DNA of 56,924 nucleotides from Cyclobacteriaceae bacterium (GCA_020436085.1 JAGQYM010000027.1:1-56924), one strand, 5' to 3'. Shown: positions 27,265 to 36,875, numbered from the stretch's first letter. The notes: generated by a model not told the origin, from the sequence alone. A program made the numbers and translations.

Positions 27265-28722
27265 TTAGTAGTCAATAGGTTTGCCTTGGTAAAAATCAAG
27301 GATCTTCTTTTTGAAGACGAAATTGTATTTAGCCCGAGCGAGATCAGACTTCGATTGGAATAAATCGTTTTCTGAAATCTGGTATTCAAAGTAACTCAAC
27401 CCGCCCAATTCAAATCTTTGTTTTGCCATGCGATATGCTTCTTCTCTCGCGTTCACCTGCTTCAACGAAGCCGTGTAGCTTTTGGAAGCCGCCAATGCAT
27501 CGTTGTAGGCAGTTTCAATAGTTTGCCTCAGCGTATTTTTTGTTTGCTGCTCATTGATCGAAGCTATTTCGTGGTTGATCGCAGCGCGTTGCACACTTGA
27601 TCTGCTTTGCCATCCATTGAAAATGGGAATAGACAGGGAGAGGTTGACCTGTTTGAAAAGATTGTCTTGCAGTTGATCTCTCCGGCCGTATCCTTCGGAC
27701 ACCACCTGAGTCACTGGCTGCAAGCCAAACACTGGATAAAAAGTGCCACCTACATTCGCTGTGCCAACTGGGTCGGTAGTTGGAGCGGTGCCGACAATTG
27801 TTGTCAATGGTACATCAGATGCACTTGAATAGTTGGACGCTGCCGAACCGTTGAGACTGAGTCGTGGATAAAGACTTCCTTTGCTTGCTTTCAATCCGAG
27901 AACTGCGCTTTCAACCTTCAGGGTTGCGCTTTTGATCTCAGGCATACTCTGCAATGCAATATCATATACTTGATCAGGGCTATCTTCAATGATGAGGTCT
28001 TCTGCTTGCAGTTCAGGCACTTCAACTCGCATCGGTGTTGAGCCGGGCAACTGCATGGCTTGCTTCAACTGAAGTAGTGAAAGATTAAGTGCATTTTCCT
28101 GGTTGATCAGATTAACCTCATTCGTTGCGACTTGTGCTTCCTGGTTGAGCTCATCAGCCTTTGGCAGTCCACCGACAGCAACTTGTTTTTTGATACGTTC
28201 CAGCTGTTGCTGGCTTGAGTTAAGTTGATAACGGGCGTTATCATACAACTCTTGATTAAAAATCACATTAACGTAGAGTGTCACTACATTGATGATCACA
28301 TCATTTTTTGCCTTTTCCAGATCCTGTTCAGATGCCATATAATCCCGCTGACTTTGCCTGAAGCTATTTTGTAACCTAAGTCCATTAAACAGCGTGAGTG
28401 AGCTGTTGGCTTGAACGTTTATATTGTCCGTATTTCGATTGATAAAGCCGTTGGTTACCGGGTTCAGAGCTCGTCCGTAGTTTTGGCCATATGAACCACC
28501 TGCATTCACAGTGGGCAAAAAGGCCATCTTTGATTGAAATAACCCCACTTTAAATCCCTCCATGTTGTAGACACTCCGCCTCACGTTCAGGTTATTGTCG
28601 AGGGCAATCTTCACACATTCTTGAAGCGTCCACTCCTTTGCGTCAGAGGCAGGCACATCCTGAGCCCGGATGGTAAAAGAGAGACATGATATAAATGCGA
28701 TGATTGAGAGCGATCTGATCAT
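27265..28722 (-). CDS. TolC-family outer-membrane efflux protein
   Basis: About 485 residues, starting at the ATG at 28722 with a signal peptide (MIRSLSIIAFISCLSF, cleaved near RAQ). The longer frame starts 14 codons earlier, inside the serine dehydratase gene, and would spoil the signal peptide. The mature part has the two TolC repeats: WTLQECVKIALDNNLNVRRS, long helical stretches around 150-230 and 410-470, and short strands with NGGSYGQNYGR that build the barrel. It forms the outer-membrane tunnel for the adaptor encoded next. The start lies two bases after the sdaAB stop codon, so all three genes may form one operon. Confidence 0.92.
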   Translation of the reverse strand: MIRSLSIIAFISCLSFTIRAQDVPASDAKEWTLQECVKIALDNNLNVRRSVYNMEGFKVGLFQSKMAFLPTVNAGGSYGQNYGRALNPVTNGFINRNTDNINVQANSSLTLFNGLRLQNSFRQSQRDYMASEQDLEKAKNDVIINVVTLYVNVIFNQELYDNARYQLNSSQQQLERIKKQVAVGGLPKADELNQEAQVATNEVNLINQENALNLSLLQLKQAMQLPGSTPMRVEVPELQAEDLIIEDSPDQVYDIALQSMPEIKSATLKVESAVLGLKASKGSLYPRLSLNGSAASNYSSASDVPLTTIVGTAPTTDPVGTANVGGTFYPVFGLQPVTQVVSEGYGRRDQLQDNLFKQVNLSLSIPIFNGWQSRSSVQRAAINHEIASINEQQTKNTLRQTIETAYNDALAASKSYTASLKQVNAREEAYRMAKQRFELGGLSYFEYQISENDLFQSKSDLARAKYNFVFKKKILDFYQGKPIDY

Positions 28723-28724
28723 TT

Positions 28725-29399
28725 CTATCCGATTTCTGGTATGTATATGACTTCTTTTACCCAATTAAGACTATTCAAGTACGTAAATGTTACATCTCTA
28801 ACCCCCGAATCCATCTCAATTACTAAACATGCGAGGTCATTTTTACCCTTGCGGGAAACAGACATGGTGGCAATATTGCACTGGTCATTGGCTAATACGT
28901 TGGCTATGAATGCGATACTGCCTTTCACATCATCCGCGTAAATAATCATAGTATGGCTGGAAGCAGTAAAATCCGCCTTAAATCCATTTACCTCAGCGAT
29001 ATTAATCATTCCTCCCCCCTTGCTCTCCCCAAGTACTTCCACCGATCTATCTCCCCTTTTCAGCTTCAACTTGATTGAGTTGGGATGAAAAGTAGATGCG
29101 TTACCGACTGACTTAAAGGTGTATTTGAGACCCTCCTTTTTAGCAATGTCAAGAGATTCCTTGATTCTCTTATCATCGGTCTTAAAGTCGAGAAGCCCCG
29201 CAATAATCGCCCGGTCGCTACCATGTCCTTCGTAGGTTCGCGCAAACGAGTTATAGAATGTAATCTCAGCCGTCTCTGGTATACCACCTAATATAGTAAT
29301 GGCTGCCCGGGCAATTCTTACAACACCAGCCGTGTGTGAGCTGGAGGGACCTATCATAATAGGCCCTATCATGTCGAAAACACTACTTTTCTCGGGCAT
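28725..29399 (-). CDS. sdaAB: L-serine dehydratase, beta subunit
   Basis: A 224-residue protein with the L-serine ammonia-lyase beta domain (residues 5-140) and a C-terminal ACT domain (about 150-220). The motif GPSSSHTAGVVRIARAA (residues 17-33) carries the conserved SSHT. With the iron-sulfur alpha subunit it turns serine into pyruvate and ammonia. The alpha subunit gene is not in this window; split alpha and beta subunits are typical of Firmicutes and some Bacteroidota. The ACT domain probably senses an amino acid. A -7 box lies about 60 bases upstream of the start. Confidence 0.92.
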   Translation of the reverse strand: MPEKSSVFDMIGPIMIGPSSSHTAGVVRIARAAITILGGIPETAEITFYNSFARTYEGHGSDRAIIAGLLDFKTDDKRIKESLDIAKKEGLKYTFKSVGNASTFHPNSIKLKLKRGDRSVEVLGESKGGGMINIAEVNGFKADFTASSHTMIIYADDVKGSIAFIANVLANDQCNIATMSVSRKGKNDLACLVIEMDSGVRDVTFTYLNSLNWVKEVIYIPEIG

Positions 29400-29457
29400 A
29401 ATGTCAATACGAATTATGGTTTTGAATGGATGTGAAGATGGGGTATTTTTTCTACCA

Positions 29458-29465
29458 CAAAGTTA
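29458..29465 (-). promoter_or_regulatory. Bacteroidota -7 box (TAACTTTG) before sdaAB
   Basis: Perfect TAnnTTTG on the minus strand, 58 bases upstream of the sdaAB start. No TTG at the usual -33 distance. The 129-base gap 29400-29528 holds no gene. Confidence 0.45.
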
Positions 29466-29528
29466 TGAGTCCTTTCGTACCGAACGGTCTAAGTCTTGGT
29501 AATCCAAAAAATAAATGATGACCGGTTG

Positions 29529-32500
29529 CTAATACTTTACCAAACGAGTTGTCCGAATGGCAATTCCATCAGAAACCTGGATAATGTAAACCCCTGAGGA
29601 AAAACTGCTTAGATCAACTTGCAGTCGACCCTCTTCCACATATTGTCTTGGGCTTATTCGAATTCCCTGAGCATTGAACACGCGAACCTGATCCTGCCCA
29701 ATGTCCTGACCTTTGATTGTAATTAACCCTTGAGTAGGGTTAGGGGAAACGAATAACGCTGAACGGCCAGTGAATTCAACAGCCACAATTGGTGAGTAGT
29801 CAAACTTACCATCAAAGTCTGTTTGCTTTAAGCGATAATAGGACTTGCCTTGAATTGGATCATAGTCTAAAATCTGATAGTGCTTGACTTCAGTACTTGT
29901 ACCTGCTCCTACAACGCTCGTCACTTCATTCCACTGTTCGGCATCTGTTGATCTCTCCACAGTAAACTGTTCATTATCAAGTTCTGACTCTGTTTTCCAT
30001 TTTACAAGAACCAACTCATTAGCAGGCAGAGCCTCAAAATAAACCAGGGAAACAGGAAGCGGAGAAGAAGCATCCGTGTTGCCCAAGGTAAAACGATCAC
30101 CACTTTGGAAATTGACATTAGAGAACACAGCGATACCGTTAGACACCGAACCAGCGATTGGCGTCACGTCATTATCACCGAATCCGTCACCATCCCGGTC
30201 AATCAATAACCGTAGGTTCGACCCAATCGGACTACCTCCTACGCTACTGAAATCGAATGAGATTGACACATTACCCACGTCCCCAGACTCACTCACTCTC
30301 CATATCCGTGATAAACGTTCCTGTATTGGTGCAGCAACGCCAGAAGTCGTTGAACTAGCCAGAGTCGCGTTATCGTGTCCCCACATAAGGAACTCACTAT
30401 TGCCGAGGTTTTTGGGGTTCCACATCCTCACGATACCAGTTCCTTTTGCATCTCGATGGTTGGACCCATCGGAAGCTTGGCCGATGCCTGCCACTTCAAA
30501 GTCATAGTCCCCGTTCGCTGAATTGTCCATTGTATACACATCATTGGAAAACGCAGGTGCCGCATCGTTGTGATATTTTGCATCCAGATAATTCTCTATA
30601 ATTATGCGTTTCGCATTATTTACAATATTACTTAAGACAATTACCTCAGCAACTGAGCCTGTGTAGGGAATAAAGCCCCCCACTCCAACATCACCTACTT
30701 GCATTGAATTTGATCCATCACCAGGAGCGTGGTTGGATGTGAAGGTTAGGACCGAATTTCCATTGGTGTAGGCAGCGCTACCACTGGCCACATCTTCATC
30801 AAAGACAATCGTTGTTATCACCGAGGTTCCTGTCGGGAATAACGAAGCATCATTTACGCATGCCGACCCCGTGGTGGTAGCATTTGTACACCCACCCGTT
30901 CCGTTTGCTGCGGTTAGTGCACGATCATAGTTACCATTACTTTCTCCCCAAACAGAGCCTGAAGTCGATGTGGCTACTGGCACATACACCGAAATAATAC
31001 TTAAGTCGGGTCGCGTCCCTGCGTTAATATTAAGATTCGTTTGTATTCTATCACCTGCGCCATCAAAAGTAACAACAGACCTTCCGTTGAGTGCACTTGT
31101 TGTCAGTGCAGGATTTCCGTTAACGGTATTTGTCACACCATTGCCTGATAAGTCTGTCCATGCTGTAATGGGACTGCTTCCGGTTACACCTGAATTTGCA
31201 TCAATCCAATACTCGAGTTCTGATGCACCATTTGTTGTAGCAACACCTCCAGGGCCGGAATTACCTGTAGAGAAGTTTCCTGTAGGTGTTATGGGGAACG
31301 CTCCGCAGTTCGATGTACATGTAACGCTGAATGTGCTACAAACCTGATTTAAGCTACCACCATTAAAAAACTGTATCGTTGGGTCAGCACCGCCATTGCC
31401 CAAATTCATAACTCCTTCTCCACAAAGAGTGGCATTTGTATGGTCGATATAGATATCATCAGCACCAAATGACAGGTTATCAATGATGGTGATGCTATTA
31501 CCTGATAATATCAAATCATCAGTATTCGAGAAATTGGCTGTTGGGGCTAGTTCGAAATAGCCTAGGTTAACGATGTCTTCCGTAACTGACAGCGTTCCGC
31601 CATTCTCTACCAGTGAATAACCTTCAAACATAACTTCCTCTGACGAGGTAAGTGACCCACCATTGGCAACAATAATATCTCCCGTGTGATAAAACATGAG
31701 GTCACCAGAGCCGGTAAATGTCCCCACGTTGGATCTGTTAAGGTTGTCGGGGGAAATTCCACAAAGGCCGTTGTCGTTTACCGCATTGATCACGATGTCA
31801 TGCCCATTTTGAATCACAACATTATCCGTGCGAAGGGGGTAGACTCCAGCACCAAGTACTCCGGTTGATCCGTCCGAACTTAGCGACCAACTTAAATTAG
31901 AATCCCATGCGCCATCTGCAAATGAGTAATAAGTAGTAGGTGAACTGTTCTGATCTTCAAAGGTAACAACCTGCCATGGCGCTGTGGCCGTAGAATTACC
32001 TCCCGCTGTGCCTGTGGCTCTCTGAATTAACAAGTTGGATGAACTATTGAGCTCATAGGTAAACCATGCGTGGCCGGGATTATCATCCGTAGCAAAGCTG
32101 GTACTACCTTGCTTTCCCGCATGACCAGGCCCAAACACACCAGAAGACGCTGCGGAGGATGTGGTCACGTTCTGGGTAACAACGGTAGAGCCAAACGCTT
32201 GTGACCCACGCGACACAGTGCTTAGATCGGTAAATTCAATCACGTAGGTCACAAAATTCATGGTCGCAGTAGACCCGACTCGGGTGTAGGTGACAGTAGA
32301 ACTATTGGTCAAAACGGTTCTCGGAAGATCATCAGCGTTGACATTTGCACTTATAGTATGATAGCTGATGACAAAGGCTTTTGATAGCGTAGTGATTGCC
32401 GGAGAAATCGTTGTGGTGGTGCTGGTCGAACCAGCACTAAGTGTAGTTGTGAATTTTTTGACAATGGACTCATTGTAGGTAACCACCTGCCAATAAATCT

Positions 32501-33023
32501 GTGGAGTGCCAGCAGTGACTGTTAACTGTAGATTGGTTGTTGTAGTAAGGTTTGCTGTGAACGCATCGTTATCACCCATAGTAGTTCCATCAACACTCTG
32601 GGTGGCGATTACAAAACTTTTTGTAAGGTCTACTGAGCTAATGGTGACGTTTGTGGCTCCTGTGCCTGCTGCAGTTATTCCTCGCTGTACAGTTACCCCG
32701 CTAGAGAATTCGAACACCTGCCATTTGATTGTAACCGTAGCGGTACTGTTGTTATTCCTTGTAAATGTGAGAGTAGTATTATTAGTTATCTGACCACCCA
32801 CATGGAAGTCACCAGGATCGGTGTCGTTCGAGGTAGATGAAAACATAAGAAACGAACTGCCCATGCAGACCGGCTCAATAGTGACAGTTACACTTGCAGC
32901 GGATCCAGCTCCAGCCAAGACAACAGTACCCGTCTGCTTACGGAAAAATTCAGCACTTTGAGCACTGAAACTCCAAAAAAGACAAACTATGATGCCTAGT
33001 AGGGCTTTCCTTGACCAATTCAT
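29529..33023 (-). CDS. large secreted protein with T9SS type A sorting domain
   Basis: The product has 1164 residues. A signal peptide (about 1-24, FSAQSAEFF) opens it. Residues 25-370 are Thr/Ser-rich repeated beta segments with recurring TSVDLTKSF and WQVVTYNES/WQVVTFEDQ motifs. A stretch of Asn/Gly-rich beta repeats follows. Residues 600-850 look like a concanavalin-A/LamG-like domain (LEYWIDANSGVTG, AWTDLSGNG, VVTFDGAGDRIQ). A fibronectin-like segment (WKTESELDNEQFTVERS) precedes the C-terminal sorting domain from about 1090 (SPNPTQGLITI ... GVYIIQVSDG). It should cross the outer membrane by T9SS and attach to the surface. The gene is transcribed alone. Confidence 0.88.
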   Translation of the reverse strand: MNWSRKALLGIIVCLFWSFSAQSAEFFRKQTGTVVLAGAGSAASVTVTIEPVCMGSSFLMFSSTSNDTDPGDFHVGGQITNNTTLTFTRNNNSTATVTIKWQVFEFSSGVTVQRGITAAGTGATNVTISSVDLTKSFVIATQSVDGTTMGDNDAFTANLTTTTNLQLTVTAGTPQIYWQVVTYNESIVKKFTTTLSAGSTSTTTTISPAITTLSKAFVISYHTISANVNADDLPRTVLTNSSTVTYTRVGSTATMNFVTYVIEFTDLSTVSRGSQAFGSTVVTQNVTTSSAASSGVFGPGHAGKQGSTSFATDDNPGHAWFTYELNSSSNLLIQRATGTAGGNSTATAPWQVVTFEDQNSSPTTYYSFADGAWDSNLSWSLSSDGSTGVLGAGVYPLRTDNVVIQNGHDIVINAVNDNGLCGISPDNLNRSNVGTFTGSGDLMFYHTGDIIVANGGSLTSSEEVMFEGYSLVENGGTLSVTEDIVNLGYFELAPTANFSNTDDLILSGNSITIIDNLSFGADDIYIDHTNATLCGEGVMNLGNGGADPTIQFFNGGSLNQVCSTFSVTCTSNCGAFPITPTGNFSTGNSGPGGVATTNGASELEYWIDANSGVTGSSPITAWTDLSGNGVTNTVNGNPALTTSALNGRSVVTFDGAGDRIQTNLNINAGTRPDLSIISVYVPVATSTSGSVWGESNGNYDRALTAANGTGGCTNATTTGSACVNDASLFPTGTSVITTIVFDEDVASGSAAYTNGNSVLTFTSNHAPGDGSNSMQVGDVGVGGFIPYTGSVAEVIVLSNIVNNAKRIIIENYLDAKYHNDAAPAFSNDVYTMDNSANGDYDFEVAGIGQASDGSNHRDAKGTGIVRMWNPKNLGNSEFLMWGHDNATLASSTTSGVAAPIQERLSRIWRVSESGDVGNVSISFDFSSVGGSPIGSNLRLLIDRDGDGFGDNDVTPIAGSVSNGIAVFSNVNFQSGDRFTLGNTDASSPLPVSLVYFEALPANELVLVKWKTESELDNEQFTVERSTDAEQWNEVTSVVGAGTSTEVKHYQILDYDPIQGKSYYRLKQTDFDGKFDYSPIVAVEFTGRSALFVSPNPTQGLITIKGQDIGQDQVRVFNAQGIRISPRQYVEEGRLQVDLSSFSSGVYIIQVSDGIAIRTTRLVKY

Positions 33024-33083
33024 AGATATTTCGAGAGAAACAATTCTTTAGCAGGATAAAAATAGGATTATCTATTAAGAATT

Positions 33084-33091
33084 CAAATCTA
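33084..33091 (-). promoter_or_regulatory. Bacteroidota -7 box (TAGATTTG) for the large T9SS protein
   Basis: Perfect TAnnTTTG on the minus strand, 61 bases before the start codon; no -33 TTG at the standard spacing. Confidence 0.45.
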
Positions 33092-33104
33092 TCAGCGCAG
33101 CCTG

Positions 33105-33449
33105 CTATCCATGAATTGATCTGCTGTCGAGTGGAGCGTCCTCTCTCCTATTCAATCCATAGTCTCTAATCACTGACGACACTCTTAGTCGATAATCTGA
33201 GAAGACTCCAGACCTTCCTCGCTGCTGCGCACTTCGATGTACTTCAAGATTTCTCCATTGTTCAATAGACACCTCATCTTTCCAGAATGAAAGTGAAAGG
33301 AGCTTATTCGGGTCGGTCAGACTTTGGAACCGTTCAACGGAAATGAAACCGTCAATTTGCTCAAGTTCAGACTTTAGCCTAGCCGCAATGTCAAGATATT
33401 CGTCTTTACGACCTTCGGCTGGAACGACTTCAAAGATTACTGCAATCAT
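33105..33449 (-). CDS. ABM-fold (antibiotic biosynthesis monooxygenase-like) protein
   Basis: A 114-residue protein with the dimeric alpha/beta-barrel pattern: MIAVIFEVVPAEGRKDEY, LKSELEQIDGFISVERFQ, LSLSFWKDEVSIEQWRN and EVHRSAQQRGR. Small proteins of this family act as quinone or polyketide monooxygenases or as heme-degrading enzymes; many have unknown substrates. The start codon overlaps the stop of the upstream PLP enzyme by one base (TGATG), so translation is coupled and the two are likely functionally linked. No heme-binding residue can be assigned with confidence. Confidence 0.8.
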   Translation of the reverse strand: MIAVIFEVVPAEGRKDEYLDIAARLKSELEQIDGFISVERFQSLTDPNKLLSLSFWKDEVSIEQWRNLEVHRSAQQRGRSGVFSDYRLRVSSVIRDYGLNRREDAPLDSRSIHG

Positions 33450-34630
33450 CAGATAGCATTCAGGCCTTGCTCAAGATCTGCAATCAGATCTTCAGCGTTC
33501 TCAATTCCCACAGAGTAACGAATAAGGCTCTCAGGAATACCAAGCTTAGCGCGTTGTGCCTCCGTCAGCTCTACGTGGCTCGTAGTCCTCGGAGGTCCCA
33601 CTAAAGTACTCACTGAGCCGAGGTGAGCGGCACGAAAGGCTAGTTCAAGTTTTGGTAAAAATGTTTTTACCTTTTCATAACCTCCCTTCAATACAAAACT
33701 CATCATGCCACCGAAGCCAGACATCTGCTCCTTCACAAAATCGTGACCCTTGTGAGAAGGAAGTCCAGGGTAGAACACATTTTCTACTTTCGGATGAGTG
33801 TGAAGAAACTGAGCAATCTTCATCGCATTCTCATTCTGCCTGTTTATGCGGAGTTCCAAAGTCTTCATTCCGCGGATAATCATATAAGCGGACATCGGAT
33901 GAAGTGTTGCTCCGTTGATCTCACGATACTGGTGTATCTTTTTTATGAGATCTTTTTTACCGCAGGCAATTCCTCCCATGGCGTCAGAATGTCCATCCAA
34001 AAACTTAGTTGCACTATGCACTACTACGTCTGCCCCTAGTACAAGGGGATTCTGATTGATAGGTGTGGCAAATGTATTGTCAACCACAACAGTTGCTCCA
34101 ACGGCTTTTGCTGCCTTAATCATTCTCTTGAGATCCACCACCTTTAGTGTTGGATTCGTTGGTGTTTCGATGTAGACCACTTTGCATCCTTTCGCTATCT
34201 CGGCTTCCATTTCTTCATGGTTACCGGTTTCGCAAAGCGTTACTGCTACATTCATGGGCGGTAAAAACTCCATGAATACCTTGCTAGTACCACCATAACT
34301 GTCCTTGATGGACACGACTCTATCACCGGATTGAAGCAATGTGTACAATGTATTGCTTATGGCTGCCATCCCGGTAGAGAAGGTCGTTGCCGCTTCGGCT
34401 TTTTCCAGTATGCAAATCTTCTCTTCAAGGACATCAACGGTTGGGTTGCTGTTTCTGCTGTAGATGTGTCCGGGCTTTTTTCCAAGTGCTACATCATACC
34501 ATTCATCCAGGTCATCATAACTATACGTGACGCTATTAACAATCGGAACCGTGGCGGCACCCATTAAGAATCCGTCAGTCTCACCGGCCCACACTGATGC
34601 CGTACCTTTTTTTGCTTTGTTGATATCCAT
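33449..34630 (-). CDS. cystathionine gamma-synthase family PLP enzyme
   Basis: A 393-residue enzyme of the Cys/Met metabolism PLP family. The PLP lysine is Lys209 in VVHSATKFLDGHSDAMGG, Asp184 in VVVDNTFATP contacts the ring nitrogen, and YSRNSNPTVDVLEEKI marks the substrate phosphate and active-site tyrosine region. Members include cystathionine gamma-synthase, gamma-lyase, O-acetylhomoserine sulfhydrylase and methionine gamma-lyase. The sequence alone does not separate these; the general look fits the cystathionine gamma-synthase-like group. It is cotranscribed with the small ABM-fold protein, an uncommon partner for a transsulfuration enzyme. Confidence 0.88.
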   Translation of the reverse strand: MDINKAKKGTASVWAGETDGFLMGAATVPIVNSVTYSYDDLDEWYDVALGKKPGHIYSRNSNPTVDVLEEKICILEKAEAATTFSTGMAAISNTLYTLLQSGDRVVSIKDSYGGTSKVFMEFLPPMNVAVTLCETGNHEEMEAEIAKGCKVVYIETPTNPTLKVVDLKRMIKAAKAVGATVVVDNTFATPINQNPLVLGADVVVHSATKFLDGHSDAMGGIACGKKDLIKKIHQYREINGATLHPMSAYMIIRGMKTLELRINRQNENAMKIAQFLHTHPKVENVFYPGLPSHKGHDFVKEQMSGFGGMMSFVLKGGYEKVKTFLPKLELAFRAAHLGSVSTLVGPPRTTSHVELTEAQRAKLGIPESLIRYSVGIENAEDLIADLEQGLNAI

Positions 34631-34657
34631 AAAAGAAAACGTGATTATTTAAAAATT

Positions 34658-35764
34658 CTAATTTGACATAAGGAAGTAGATCAGCATCAGCGCAGCGATT
34701 CCGCCTAATACTGCCAACACGATCTTACCTACGCTCCAAGGTCGTTCGCCCTGTACCTCGCCCGTTCGGGCATTGACTAAAAACCGATAAAGTTTTCCTT
34801 TGAACCGATAGGCACTGATGTAGGCTGGAAGTAAAATATGTTTGAAGGTGATATTGGAATGTGACGTGTTCATGGACATAACGCGTTGTTCATCTCCACC
34901 TATGTCCCGGTGAATTAAAACACGAATCTCATCATCCATGATACTCTTTGCCCTAACAAATCCTTCCTTCAGGTCTATTGAATATTTTTCGGTGATAAAC
35001 CCACTCAAATATTTGTCATCAAAAGAAACGAGATTTTTCAAATCCCAGGGTTCAAGCTTGTGCACATATTCACCCGGCACTGAGGTGGATGAGCAAACGA
35101 GTACGTCATCGAAGTTGTGATTGACAAGGCCGCTTACATTGTGCCATCGTGTTCTGCGAACGCTCCTTGTTTTCATTACTGGCTTTCCGTTCTCGGTAGC
35201 GGTGTAAGATTCATTCACATAGTAATGCTCGCCACGTTGCCCGATGTAATCGGTGCGGGTTGCGGAGTCATACGTCCAATAAGGAAGGTAAACGCCTTTG
35301 AAATGATCAAAATTCAAAACTGCTTTCATCAGGTCACCGGGTGCAAACCAAAGCTTATTGACCCAGCTTCTGAATTTATTCTTGGCTTGTCCCTGATCCA
35401 ACTTAAATGGAAGCAATGACTTAGGTCGAATCATTTTCTCTTCATGCGCATTGCTTTGAATTAATGGCGTACTGCAATACGGACAAAAGCTTGATTCAAT
35501 TTTGGGATCGATGGATGATGTGGCTCCGCAGGCGTCACATTTTACTGCGTGAATCTGTATCTGCTCTTCTTGCTTTGAAGAATCCTCGAGGTACGCGTTA
35601 AAATCGAGCTCCTCAATATCAGCTGGCAAAACGGGTATATCATTCACCGCTCCGCAATACTCACATTTGAGTTGAGTGGATCCGGGGCTGTACTTAAGCT
35701 CTGCACCACAACTCGTGCACCCAAATGAGTTGGCGTCTTTAACTACCGCTTCTGCTGCTTCCAT
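34658..35764 (-). CDS. zinc-ribbon membrane protein (YdjG-like)
   Basis: 368 residues from the ATG at 35764, which lies four bases after the stop of the SPFH gene; a longer frame starts 12 codons earlier inside that gene. Two zinc ribbons lie at the N-terminus: CTSCGAEL with CEYCGAV (TFIIB-like) and CDACGATS with CPYCSTPL. The middle (about 120-330) has PKSLLPFKLDQGQA and FKGVYLPYWTYD, which I recognise from B. subtilis YdjG-type proteins. A C-terminal membrane helix (LAVLGGIAALMLIYFLM) follows, with almost nothing outside. The gene order SPFH-zinc ribbon suggests a membrane complex linked to envelope stress, as for YdjG/YdjI with PspA in Bacillus. Confidence 0.82.
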   Translation of the reverse strand: MEAAEAVVKDANSFGCTSCGAELKYSPGSTQLKCEYCGAVNDIPVLPADIEELDFNAYLEDSSKQEEQIQIHAVKCDACGATSSIDPKIESSFCPYCSTPLIQSNAHEEKMIRPKSLLPFKLDQGQAKNKFRSWVNKLWFAPGDLMKAVLNFDHFKGVYLPYWTYDSATRTDYIGQRGEHYYVNESYTATENGKPVMKTRSVRRTRWHNVSGLVNHNFDDVLVCSSTSVPGEYVHKLEPWDLKNLVSFDDKYLSGFITEKYSIDLKEGFVRAKSIMDDEIRVLIHRDIGGDEQRVMSMNTSHSNITFKHILLPAYISAYRFKGKLYRFLVNARTGEVQGERPWSVGKIVLAVLGGIAALMLIYFLMSN

Positions 35765-35768
35765 GCGC

Positions 35769-36875
35769 CTAACCCGGAATTGGTGGAGGCGTGTTTGCAA
35801 ACAGGTTAGCTAGCTCACCAACCTGACCTGCTGCTGTCCATGCTCCCATTCCTTGCCTCCACACGAGGCTCTCGCGCGTGAGTTGGTTTTGGGCAACCAT
35901 GTTTTGAAGTGTATTCAAGTCAAAGGGGCCAGATTGCTGGCCATTAACAGCCACAAAGAATGCAACTGCTTGTGGAATAGGCGGAGGTGCTCCACCTGCC
36001 TGTGGTTGTTGCTGTGCTTGCTGTTGTGAAAACATATTACCCATTTGATTCGCCATCGCAAACCCCATACCCATGCCCATACCTGCACCGGCTGTGCCAC
36101 TTGGATTCTCGGCTGCTTTTTCCATTGCTTTGGCTGCCTTCATCTGTGCCAACTTGCTTAAGTCAATCTTGGTAAGTCGACTAAGCTCAAATATTTCTTT
36201 CTTGATCTCCTCAGGCATGGAGACATTCTCGATAAGGAATTTGGTGAGTGAGAGTCCATAGGCTTCGAACTCACTGTTCATTATTCCCTGTATCAAGTCA
36301 GATATCTCGTTTGTTTTCGCAGCGTATGACTCCACGGGCAAGCCAGCCTCACCGATTGCATCAGTAAATCGTGTGACTACCATGCTCTGCAATTGCTGAC
36401 TAATTTCTTCACTTGTAAAGTGTCCGTCTGTGCCGACAATCTCCTTGATGAACAAGCCTGGATCTTTGACTCTGGTCACATAAGTTCCAAACGCTCTGAT
36501 CTCCAACATGCCAAATCGATCATCGGAGAGTGTAATTGGATTTTTAGTTCCCCACTTCTGATCTGTGAAGTTTCGTGTGCTTACAAAATATACTTCTGCC
36601 TTGAAGGGGCTATTGAATCCATACTTCCATCCAAGCAACGTTGAAAGGATTGGTAAGTTCTGAGTATTGAGCGTGTACATTCCGGGCTGAAACACGTCAG
36701 CAATCTTTCCCTCATTAATAAAGACCGCTGCCTGTCCTTCTCTAACAGTTAGTTTCGCACCTGTCTTAATCTCATTACCGTATCGCTCGAAGCGATACAC
36801 CATTGTATTGTTCGAGTCATCGAGCCATTCGATGATGTCTATTAATTCACCTTTGAGTTTGTCCCAGAGTGCCAT
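35769..36875 (-). CDS. SPFH-domain protein with C-terminal GYF_2 domain (YdjI-like)
   Basis: A 368-residue protein without an N-terminal membrane helix. The SPFH part (about 1-215) has VREGQAAVFINEGKIADV and PGMYTLNTQNLP, the pattern of the virion-core-like SPFH family that includes B. subtilis YdjI. A helix with LAQMKAAKAMEKAAEN follows, then a Gly/Met- and Gln-rich linker (GMGMGMGFAMANQMG, QQQAQQQPQAGG). Residues 305-368 match the GYF_2 domain (FFVAVNGQQSGPFDLNTLQNM, WRQGMGAWTAAGQV), a proline-rich-peptide-binding module. It is the first gene of a pair with the zinc-ribbon membrane protein and has a good promoter. Confidence 0.85.
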   Translation of the reverse strand: MALWDKLKGELIDIIEWLDDSNNTMVYRFERYGNEIKTGAKLTVREGQAAVFINEGKIADVFQPGMYTLNTQNLPILSTLLGWKYGFNSPFKAEVYFVSTRNFTDQKWGTKNPITLSDDRFGMLEIRAFGTYVTRVKDPGLFIKEIVGTDGHFTSEEISQQLQSMVVTRFTDAIGEAGLPVESYAAKTNEISDLIQGIMNSEFEAYGLSLTKFLIENVSMPEEIKKEIFELSRLTKIDLSKLAQMKAAKAMEKAAENPSGTAGAGMGMGMGFAMANQMGNMFSQQQAQQQPQAGGAPPPIPQAVAFFVAVNGQQSGPFDLNTLQNMVAQNQLTRESLVWRQGMGAWTAAGQVGELANLFANTPPPIPG

